A stretch of 36,404 bases of DNA from JAWVFK01 sp033856175 (lineage in GTDB: Bacteria > Actinomycetota > Thermoleophilia > Solirubrobacterales > 70-9), in assembly GCA_033856175.1 (NCBI GenBank), contig JAWVFK010000033.1:1-36404 (forward strand), given 5' to 3'. The notes beneath the pieces were generated by a model. That model searched no databases. It was not told the origin of the DNA and saw nothing but the letters and a program-made list of their open reading frames with translations. Positions 30,333-36,404 of the stretch are shown piece by piece; the stretch's first letter is position 1; the number at the start of each line of letters is the position of its first letter. Made by a program: the position numbers and the translations under genes.

Positions 30333-31787
30333 CTAGACGGTCTCGCCGACCTCGGTCCAGGCGCCCGCCTCGGGCTCGACCGGGTCGTAGCGACCGGGCG
30401 CCGAGGAGGCGGCCGCGACCAGCTCCTCGATCGAGTGCTCGAGATCCTCGGCGAAGCGATCGAGGTCCGACATCGCGTCGTAGTCGCCGATCAGGCCGAA
30501 GTTGATCTGGCCGTTGTAGCTCATGATCCCGACGCAGAGGGCCTGGCGCTTGGCCAGCGGCACCATCGGCACCACGGTCTGCATCTGGCGGCCGAGGACG
30601 TAGAGCGGGAACTGGGGGCCGGGAATGTTCGTGATCACGAGGTTGAAGGCCCGCTGGCGGGGCTGGAGCCGCGCCGCCTGGCCGACGATCGTCGTCGGCG
30701 CGAAGTCGGCGAGCTGGGTCAGCAGCGTCGCGCCGACGGCCTGCTTCGAGGACTTGAGGTCGCCCATCGCCATCGTCACGACGCGCATCCGCTCGACCGG
30801 GTCCTCGCACCAGACCGGCAGCGGCGCCATCATCGCCGCGACCTTGTTGCCCAGAGCTCCGTGCTCCTCGTCCTCGCGCACGGAGACCGGCACCATCGCC
30901 CGCAGCTCGAGGCCCCGGGTCGAGTGGCCGCGGCTGCGCAGGTAGCGGCCGAGGGCACCGCTGACGGCGGCGATGACGACGTCGTTGACCGTGCCGCCGA
31001 GCTGGGCCTTGACCTGCTTGAAGCGATCGAGGTCCTCGAGCACCCAGGCGAGCCGGCGGTGGGGACCGATTTCGACGTTGAAGGGGCTGGGCGGCGCCGA
31101 GAAGCTGGAGCCGGCGAAGGAGCCCACGGCGCCGAGCGTGCCCGAGACACGGCGGCTCAGCTGCCTCGGGCCGGCGACGAGCCTGCGGGCGGTCCGGATC
31201 GCCTCGGCAGGCTGAGTGGCGCGCTCGAGCAGCGTCGAGGCGAGGATCTGGGGGTCGCTCGGCTCGGGGCGGGGGAGCCAGCTCGGCGGGTCGTTGGGCG
31301 GCACCGCGGGCTCGCGCTCGAGGTCGAAGAGGACCGTTGTTATGTCAACCCCGGAGACGCCGTCGACGAGGCAGTGGTGGCTCTTGCCGATGATCGCGAA
31401 GCGGCCGTCGTGGAGCCCCTCGACGAGCCAGAGCTCCCACAGCGGCTTCGAGCGGTCGAGCTGCTGCGAAAAGATCCGCGCCGCCAGCAGCTTCAGCTGC
31501 TCGTCGCTGCCCGGCTCCGGCAGGGAGGTGTGGCGGACGTGGTAGGAGAGGTTGAGCTGGGGGTCGTCGACCCAGATCGGCCGGCCGAGGTTGAAGGGGA
31601 CGAAGCGCAGCTTCTGGCGAAAGCGGGGGACGAGGTGCAGGCGCGATTCGATGTGGTCGCGAAATTCGACGTAGCCGGGGGCGGGGCCCTCGAAGATGAT
31701 CGTCGAGGCGACGTGCATGTGGGCGTCGTCGCCCTCGAGCTGGAGGAAGGAGACGTCGAGTCCGGTCAGGCGGTCGGGGCTGGACAT
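30333..31787 (-). CDS. Wax ester synthase/diacylglycerol acyltransferase (WS/DGAT)
   Basis: A 484-residue acyltransferase that makes storage wax esters or triacylglycerol. The catalytic motif is HHCLVDG (H137, H138, D142) in GKSHHCLVDGVSG. Other family blocks are an opening DVSFLQLEGDDAHMHV, RPIWVDDPQLNLSYHV, RSKPLWELWLVEGL, GGTVNDVVIAAVSGALGRYL, and the late NLVITNIPGPQFPLYVLG. The size matches actinobacterial members. TATGTT lies six bases before the ATG on its strand. It sits between dinB and the amt operon without an obvious link to either. Confidence 0.93.
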   Translation of the reverse strand: MSSPDRLTGLDVSFLQLEGDDAHMHVASTIIFEGPAPGYVEFRDHIESRLHLVPRFRQKLRFVPFNLGRPIWVDDPQLNLSYHVRHTSLPEPGSDEQLKLLAARIFSQQLDRSKPLWELWLVEGLHDGRFAIIGKSHHCLVDGVSGVDITTVLFDLEREPAVPPNDPPSWLPRPEPSDPQILASTLLERATQPAEAIRTARRLVAGPRQLSRRVSGTLGAVGSFAGSSFSAPPSPFNVEIGPHRRLAWVLEDLDRFKQVKAQLGGTVNDVVIAAVSGALGRYLRSRGHSTRGLELRAMVPVSVREDEEHGALGNKVAAMMAPLPVWCEDPVERMRVVTMAMGDLKSSKQAVGATLLTQLADFAPTTIVGQAARLQPRQRAFNLVITNIPGPQFPLYVLGRQMQTVVPMVPLAKRQALCVGIMSYNGQINFGLIGDYDAMSDLDRFAEDLEHSIEELVAAASSAPGRYDPVEPEAGAWTEVGETV

Positions 31788-31793
31788 GGGCTC

Positions 31794-31799
31794 AACATA
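31794..31799 (-). promoter_or_regulatory. Putative -10 box of the WS/DGAT gene
   Basis: On the - strand TATGTT ends six bases before the ATG at 31787, within the 37-base gap behind dinB. Confidence 0.5.
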
Positions 31800-31824
31800 C
31801 CCCGCCGCGGCAACTTCGATGTGT

Positions 31825-32910
31825 TCAGACGGCTATCGGCAGCGTCAGCGCCTCGCCCGGCTCGGGCTGGCGCGTCTCGTCGGTGCGCCGCAGGCCGGCG
31901 ACGCCGACGCCGACGAGGCGCACCGGCGCGTCGCGGTCGAAGCCGGCGAGCAGCTGCGCCGCCACCTCGCCGACGACGACGGGATCGGCTGTCGGACGCG
32001 GCAGCGTTCGCGAGCGCGTATGGGTGCGGAATGGCCGCAGCCGGATCTTCAGGGTCACCGTCCGGCCCTGATAGCCACCGGCCTGCAGGCCCTGGCAGAC
32101 CGAGCGCGTCAGCTCGGCGAGCGTCCGCCGCAGCGTCAGCTCGTCGTCGACGTCGTCGGCAAAGGTGGTCTCGCGGCTCTCCGACTTGGGCTCGCGCTCG
32201 CTGAGGACGGGGCGATCGTCCCGGCCGTTGGCGAGCGCCCGCAGGCGGCTGCCAAGCGTCGGGCCGAGCGTGCGGGCCAGCCGCTCGGGCTCGGCCGTGG
32301 CGAGGTCGGCCACGCTGGCGATGCCCGCCGCCGCCAGGCGCTCGGCCGTCTTCGGGCCGACGCCGGGAATGATCGACGCGGGCCGGTCGCCGACCGCCTC
32401 GAGCAGGCGCTCGGGGTCGAGAACGCAGAAGCCGTCGGGCTTGTCGAGGTCGCTGGCGATCTTTGCCAGCAGCTTGTTTGGTGCCAGGCCGACGCTGATG
32501 ACGAGGCCGGTCTCGTTGCGGACCTCGTGCTTGAGCGCGCGAGCGCGGGTCTTCGGCGCCGGCGAGGAGGAGAGGTCCAGATACGCCTCGTCGAGGCCCG
32601 CCACCTCGATCGTGTCGCTGTAGTGGCCGAGAACGCGAAAGACCTGCGCCGAGGCCTCGCGGTAGTGGCCCATGTCGCGGGGCACGAGGATCGCGTCGGG
32701 ACAGCGCTGGTTGGCGAGCGAGAGCGGCAGGGCGGAGTGGACGCCGAATCGCCGCGCCTCATAGGAAGCGGCCATGACGACGCCGCGGGCGCGCGGATCC
32801 GTGCCGGTCGCGACTATGACCGGCTTGCCGCGGAGCTCCGGGCGTCGCAGGACCTCGCAGGAGACATAGAACGCATCCATGTCGACGTGGGCGATGACGC
32901 GCGACTCCAC
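31825..32910 (-). CDS. dinB: DNA polymerase IV (Y family)
   Basis: A 361-residue translesion polymerase. The palm has the metal-binding VDMDAFYVS (D10) and GLDEAYLDLS (D107, E108; the serine usual two places before D107 is a glycine). RGVVMAASYEARRFGVHSA is the fingers region, SVGLAPNKLLAKIASDLDKP and IPGVGPKTAERL with the thumb HhH follow, and the little-finger domain is in the last 110 residues. No clear QLxLF-type clamp-binding motif is visible at the C-terminus. The GTG start lies six bases after TACCAT on its strand. No SOS box was recognised. Confidence 0.93.
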   Translation of the reverse strand: MESRVIAHVDMDAFYVSCEVLRRPELRGKPVIVATGTDPRARGVVMAASYEARRFGVHSALPLSLANQRCPDAILVPRDMGHYREASAQVFRVLGHYSDTIEVAGLDEAYLDLSSSPAPKTRARALKHEVRNETGLVISVGLAPNKLLAKIASDLDKPDGFCVLDPERLLEAVGDRPASIIPGVGPKTAERLAAAGIASVADLATAEPERLARTLGPTLGSRLRALANGRDDRPVLSEREPKSESRETTFADDVDDELTLRRTLAELTRSVCQGLQAGGYQGRTVTLKIRLRPFRTHTRSRTLPRPTADPVVVGEVAAQLLAGFDRDAPVRLVGVGVAGLRRTDETRQPEPGEALTLPIAV

Positions 32911-32916
32911 GAGGCG

Positions 32917-32968
32917 ATGGTAGGTGTGGCATGCGACGTCATTTCCGCACGCGCGTTCGGGCTAGGCT
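32917..32968. promoter_or_regulatory. Divergent leaderless promoters of dinB and the 32975 gene
   Basis: On the - strand TACCAT (32922-32917) ends six bases before the dinB GTG. On the + strand TAGGCT (32963-32968) ends six bases before the ATG at 32975. The two genes share this short gap. Confidence 0.5.
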
Positions 32969-32974
32969 TTGCCG

Positions 32975-33343
32975 ATGGCATCCGGGGCCGAGCCCAAGAA
33001 CCTCGAGGCGATATCGCGGGCGATCGACCAGCACAACCGCGGCTGCCCGTTCCCGGCCGCCGAGGTGCGGATGAACCCGTTCGAGGCCGAGCGCCTCGGC
33101 TGGGAGGAGATCCGCGGCCTGCCGATCGTGCCCGACCCCGAGGTGGGCACCGGCCGCTTCCGGATCGTCTGCTCCCGTGATTCGTCTGCCCCCGGACGCG
33201 AAGCGGAGGAGGCAGATGTTTTAGCGCCGACCGTCCCCGCAATGCGCCCAGCTGAGGAGACGGTCGGCGCAGTCGGCCAGGGCGAGGGCTCAGAGGTTGA
33301 AGACGTTGATGCCGAGGTTTTCGAGGAGGTCCTGCGCACGTAG
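32975..33343 (+). CDS. Small hypothetical protein with a repeat-derived tail
   Basis: A 122-residue protein of unknown function. The first 69 residues look like a real conserved core (IDQHNRGCPFPAAEVRMNPF, then LGWEEIRGLPIVPD and GRFRIVC). From residue 71 the frame passes through the second copy of the hairpin repeat (33185-33216), becomes acidic and low in complexity, and overlaps the 3' end of the convergent ccdA gene by 54 bases. The original gene probably ended near residue 70. The ATG follows a TAGGCT box by six bases, which supports real expression. Confidence 0.6.
   Translation: MASGAEPKNLEAISRAIDQHNRGCPFPAAEVRMNPFEAERLGWEEIRGLPIVPDPEVGTGRFRIVCSRDSSAPGREAEEADVLAPTVPAMRPAEETVGAVGQGEGSEVEDVDAEVFEEVLRT
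33185..33216. repeat. Hairpin repeat, copy 2 (terminator-like)
   Basis: The core GGACGCGAAGCGGA (33194-33207) is identical to copy 1. The arms TCTGCCCCC (33185-33193) and GGAGGCAGA (33208-33216) pair with one mismatch. TGTTTT follows at 33217-33222, so this copy resembles an intrinsic terminator. It lies inside the open frame of the 32975 gene. Confidence 0.6.
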
Positions 33344-34036
33344 GTTGAGCTGGAAGAGCTCGTTGGTGTAGATCAGGACCCCCATCGCGATCAGCACGAC
33401 CCCACCGCTGGCGACGATCGCCCGGTAGTGGCGCTTGATGACCGCGAAGGCGGTACTCATCCGCGAGAACGCCAGCGCCGTGAGGAGAAAGGGGATCGCC
33501 AGCCCGGCCGAGTAGAAGGCGAGCAGCAGGGCGCCATGGCCGGCGGACCCCGACAGGGCGGCGGCGGAGAGGATCGCGCTCAGCGTCGGGCCGATGCACG
33601 GCGTCCAGGCGATCGCGAAAGCGGCGCCGGCGACGACCGGGCCGCCGCTGCCGGCGCGCTCGAGCAGGCCGTCGACGTGCCACTCGCGGTTGAGGCGATC
33701 GACGAAGAGGGCGGCGACGAAGATGCAGCCCATGGCGATGATCACCAGGCCCGAGAGCTTTCGCAGCAGCGTCTGGTTGTCGCGCAGGAAGCTGCCGAGG
33801 CCGGTCGCGGTCAGCCCGAGGATGACGAAGATCGCCGAGAAGCTGAGGACGAACAGCAGGCTGGGGCCGAGGACCCGGCGCCAGCTCGCCTGCTCGAGGT
33901 CCGCCGCGCTGACCCCGGTGACGGCTGAGAGGTAGCCCGGCACCAGCGGCAGGACGCAGGGGGAGAGGAAGCTGACGAGTCCGGCGGCGAGCGCCGCGAG
34001 GACTCCGACTCCGGCTGCTGGATCGGCGGCTTCCAT
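33290..34036 (-). CDS. CcdA/DsbD-type membrane thiol transporter
   Basis: A 248-residue protein with six predicted helices. The two redox-cysteine motifs are FLSPCVLPLVPGYLS in helix 1 and AWTPCIGPTLSAIL in helix 4, in the pseudo-twofold layout of CcdA and the DsbD membrane domain. These carry electrons from cytosolic thioredoxin to extracytoplasmic partners such as cytochrome c maturation proteins. No ResA, CcsA or CcsB gene is in the window. The ATG at 34036 is eight bases after TACCGT on its strand and fits helix 1; a longer reading to 34171 adds a poor, Pro/Arg-rich lead. It is divergent from the phosphoesterase. Confidence 0.9.
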   Translation of the reverse strand: MEAADPAAGVGVLAALAAGLVSFLSPCVLPLVPGYLSAVTGVSAADLEQASWRRVLGPSLLFVLSFSAIFVILGLTATGLGSFLRDNQTLLRKLSGLVIIAMGCIFVAALFVDRLNREWHVDGLLERAGSGGPVVAGAAFAIAWTPCIGPTLSAILSAAALSGSAGHGALLLAFYSAGLAIPFLLTALAFSRMSTAFAVIKRHYRAIVASGGVVLIAMGVLIYTNELFQLNLRAQDLLENLGINVFNL

Positions 34037-34044
34037 CGCCGGCA

Positions 34045-34050
34045 ACGGTA
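34045..34050 (-). promoter_or_regulatory. Putative -10 box of the ccdA-like gene
   Basis: On the - strand TACCGT ends eight bases before the ATG at 34036. Confidence 0.45.
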
Positions 34051-34089
34051 GCGGGGGGAGATTTTTCGGCCACCGGCCCTTAAGCCCAT

Positions 34090-36404
34090 ATGCGCCGCTT
34101 CCTGCCGATCGCGACCCTCCTGGCCGCTCTCTCGCTTGCCGGGGCGGCTGCGGACCCGGCGGGGGCGGCACCGCCGCGCGGCTCGCACGTCTTCGTCGTC
34201 GTCATGGAGAACCACGAGTACGGCGAGGTGATCGGCAGCGGCCAGGCGCCCTTCCTCAATCGCCTGGCAAAGCGCTACGCCTCAGCGACGCGGATGTACG
34301 CGATCTCGCATCCCTCGCTGCCCAACTATCTGGCGATGCTCGGCGGCTCGACCTTCGGGATCTCGTCGGACTGCACCGACTGTGACGGCATCCCCGGGCG
34401 CACGCTCACCGGCCAGCTCGACGCAAAGCGGATCGGCTGGCAGGCCTTCATGGAGGGGATGCCGAGCGCCTGCTTTCGCGGCGCCGGCGCCGGCGGCTAC
34501 GCGAAGAAGCACAACCCCTTCGCTTACTTTCGCGAGAGCTACGGCGCCGGCGCCTGCCGCAGCGTCCTGCCGGCGTCGCGGCTCGGCGGACTGCTGGGCA
34601 GCGGCAGGCTTGCCGAGTTCAACTGGATCACCCCCGACCTCTGCAACGACACCCACGACTGCGGCGTCGGCGTGGGGGATCGCTATCTGGCGCGGCTGGT
34701 GCCGCGGCTGCTGACGCGAACCGGGCCGAAGGGGTTCGTCGTCGTCACCTACGACGAGGGGAGCTCGAGCGCCGGCTGCTGCGGCCACGCCCACGGCGGC
34801 CACATCGCCACGGTGATCGCCGGCCCGCCCGTCCAGCGCGGCGCGGTCAGCCGTCCCTACACGCTCTACTCGCTGCTGCGGACGATCGAGGACGTCTTCG
34901 GCGTCGGACACCTGCGGATGGCGGGCTGCGCCTGCACCGAGCCGATGGACAAGCTGTTCAAGGGCGGCAGGGCGCCGCGGATCAACTCAGGTGGTGTACC
35001 GGCGCCGGATCCGGGCGACGGCGGCGGCATCGACCACACGGTGCCGACGGCGGCGCTCTTGCGAGACGAGGCGGACGGCTCGCGCGCGGTCCGCTTCCGC
35101 TTGGTCGACGAGGGCTCTGGCATCGACCCGTCCTCGCTGCTCGCCGAGGCCTCGCGCGACGACGGCCCCTGGCTGGCGCTCGACGGAGCGGCGTTGGACG
35201 CGGCGACCGGGACCCTTGGCGGCGACCTGCCGGCGGCTCTGGGAGAGGGCACGATCCGGGTTCGCCTGACCGCGCGCGACCTGGCGGGCAACGCGCTTCG
35301 CTACGGCTTCGACGACCCCGTGACGTTGACCGTGGACCTGACGGCGCCGGCGCCGGTCGCGCTACGCGGCGATCAGGTCCTGCGGCGCAATGAGTTCACG
35401 CTCGGCTGGGAGCCGGCCACGGAGCAGCCAAGCGTCGCCCATCTGCGGCTATGCGCCGAGGCCGACACCGCGCGCTGCTCCGAAGTGACGGCCGAGGTGG
35501 CGGCCGGCCAGACGTCCCTCGAGCGCCTGGCACTGCCAGCCGAGGGCCGCTACACCGTCCGCATCTGGCTCGAGGATCGCTACGGCAACGCCAACCCGAC
35601 AGCGGCCTCGAACCCGATCCGGCTCGTCTACGACGCGACGGCGCCGCGAGGAGCGTTTTCGCCGCCGCGCGAGCGCGAGCTCAGCCTCCACCTCCGCGAT
35701 CCGGGGGAGGGCAGCGGGCTGGTTAGCTGCCGGATCGAGGCCCAGCTCCAGGGCAGGGCCACCTTCGAGCCGGTCGACGAGCCGGGCTTCGATGCCGTCG
35801 GCGGCGACTGCCACGGCCGGCTCGGAGACTCGCGCTTCGCCCCAGGCGCCTATGCGCTTCGCGCAACCGCCACCGACGTCGCCGGCAACGAAACAACGAT
35901 CTCCACTCTCGCGGGCGGAGGCCCGGCGCAGACGTTCGTTCGCTACCCGACCCGGATGACGGTGGAGACGCCAGCGGTCGCGATCGCCTTCGGTGCTCCG
36001 GCGTCGATCGCATGCCGGCTCGCGGATTCACGTGGCCCGGTTGCCGGCGCAGAGGTCGAGGTGACGGTCCGCGCCGATCTTCCCGATGCGCCCGAGCTGA
36101 GGCGCCGCGCGCTCAGCGATCCGGCCGGCAGGGTCGAAGCGACGCTGCCGGCTGGACCGAGCAGAGCGATCGGCTGCGGCTACGCCGGCGATGCCGAGCG
36201 GCGCGGCAGCGAGACCGGCGGCAGCGTGCGGACGTTGGCGGCGACCAGCCACGCCTGGCAGCGCGACGGCAGGCTGAAGGGGCAGCTGCTGGGTCGCGAG
36301 GGGACGCCGAGCGGCACGGCGGTAGCGCTCGAGGTCGCCCGCGGCGGAGCCTGGCGCCGGATCGCCCAGGCGCGGGCCGGATCCGGCGGCGCCTGGGCGA
36401 TCCG
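34090..36404 (+). CDS. Large secreted phosphoesterase with Ig-like repeats, 3' end outside the window
   Basis: An open frame of at least 771 codons without stop to the window edge. A signal peptide covers residues 1-27 (FLPIATLLAALSLAGAA). The catalytic domain (about 32-290) matches the acid phosphatase/phospholipase C phosphoesterase family: HVFVVVMENHEYGEV, SHPSLPNYLAMLGGS, WITPDLCNDTHDC and VVTYDEGSSS followed by HGGHIATVIAGPP. A Gly/Pro linker leads to several beta-rich, Ig-like modules with repeated DxxGN turns (ARDLAGNAL, EDRYGNANP, TDVAGNETT) and a further immunoglobulin-type segment. Many cysteines lie in the catalytic part. The ATG has no SD; the frame is continuous by codon-by-codon reading. 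The substrate is unknown. Confidence 0.85.
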   Translation, partial: MRRFLPIATLLAALSLAGAAADPAGAAPPRGSHVFVVVMENHEYGEVIGSGQAPFLNRLAKRYASATRMYAISHPSLPNYLAMLGGSTFGISSDCTDCDGIPGRTLTGQLDAKRIGWQAFMEGMPSACFRGAGAGGYAKKHNPFAYFRESYGAGACRSVLPASRLGGLLGSGRLAEFNWITPDLCNDTHDCGVGVGDRYLARLVPRLLTRTGPKGFVVVTYDEGSSSAGCCGHAHGGHIATVIAGPPVQRGAVSRPYTLYSLLRTIEDVFGVGHLRMAGCACTEPMDKLFKGGRAPRINSGGVPAPDPGDGGGIDHTVPTAALLRDEADGSRAVRFRLVDEGSGIDPSSLLAEASRDDGPWLALDGAALDAATGTLGGDLPAALGEGTIRVRLTARDLAGNALRYGFDDPVTLTVDLTAPAPVALRGDQVLRRNEFTLGWEPATEQPSVAHLRLCAEADTARCSEVTAEVAAGQTSLERLALPAEGRYTVRIWLEDRYGNANPTAASNPIRLVYDATAPRGAFSPPRERELSLHLRDPGEGSGLVSCRIEAQLQGRATFEPVDEPGFDAVGGDCHGRLGDSRFAPGAYALRATATDVAGNETTISTLAGGGPAQTFVRYPTRMTVETPAVAIAFGAPASIACRLADSRGPVAGAEVEVTVRADLPDAPELRRRALSDPAGRVEATLPAGPSRAIGCGYAGDAERRGSETGGSVRTLAATSHAWQRDGRLKGQLLGREGTPSGTAVALEVARGGAWRRIAQARAGSGGAWAI

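Noticed and set aside
29814..32204. 796-codon open frame on the + strand
   Set aside because: It is antisense to amt, WS/DGAT and part of dinB, with low-complexity Arg/Asp/Val composition and no recognisable motif.
31825..32960. LexA/SOS box at dinB
   Set aside because: The short gap before dinB contains no recognisable GAAC-N4-GTTC-type or E. coli-type box.
1..36404. tRNA, rRNA, CRISPR, prophage or insertion sequence
   Set aside because: No cloverleaf with a conserved T-arm, no regularly spaced repeats, no transposase or phage gene was recognised in reading both strands.

Overview
The window is very GC-rich, almost fully coding chromosomal DNA. It most likely comes from a deep-branching actinobacterium of the Thermoleophilia/Solirubrobacterales type. 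The reasons are the pgeF-yggS-sepF-proC-yggT-lspA-rluD order, a GarA-like FHA gene next to an FtsR-like MerR gene, and a secreted protein (20608-21312) whose N-terminus (RLTYANVVATIALFIALGGG) I recognise from that class. This assignment comes from recall, not from a search. No rRNA, tRNA, CRISPR array, prophage or insertion sequence was seen.

Left part (1-13616, all + strand): cell-envelope, translation and isoprenoid housekeeping genes in tightly overlapping operons. They are the pgeF 3' end, yggS, sepF, proC, yggT, lspA and an S4-less rluD; a structured leader and rpsB, tsf, pyrH, frr, uppS, cdsA; dxr and rseP; ispG; a proS lacking the usual editing insertion; and a pgsA-type enzyme.

Middle (13617-18925): a promoter with a perfect -10 box drives an operon for an RsiG-like protein with a single c-di-GMP-type motif, a zinc-ribbon FHA (GarA-like) protein and an FtsR-like MerR regulator. 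An SRPBCC protein and an alkyl-DHAP-synthase-like flavoprotein follow. Next come a membrane protein that seems to join a sigma-type HTH to a cysteine-less anti-sigma-like segment (- strand) and a hotdog thioesterase (+).

Right part (18922-36404): nadE, two secreted proteins (one an M36-type metallopeptidase) and an SQR/NDH-2-like flavoprotein. Then comes a - strand nitrogen operon, amt > PII > unknown protein > flotillin > glutamine synthetase (30140 down to 24191). After it lie a wax ester synthase/DGAT, dinB, a small hypothetical gene, a CcdA-like membrane protein and the start of a large secreted phosphoesterase that runs off the window.

The most notable signals are these. The nitrogen operon contains a flotillin and an unrecognised protein, and both its PII protein and its glutamine synthetase lack the tyrosine used for covalent modification. 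The RsiG-like gene shares an operon with the FHA and MerR genes. A hairpin repeat occurs twice with the same core but different, still complementary arms. At least twelve genes have a TANNNT box 6-9 nt before the start codon, which suggests widespread leaderless transcription.
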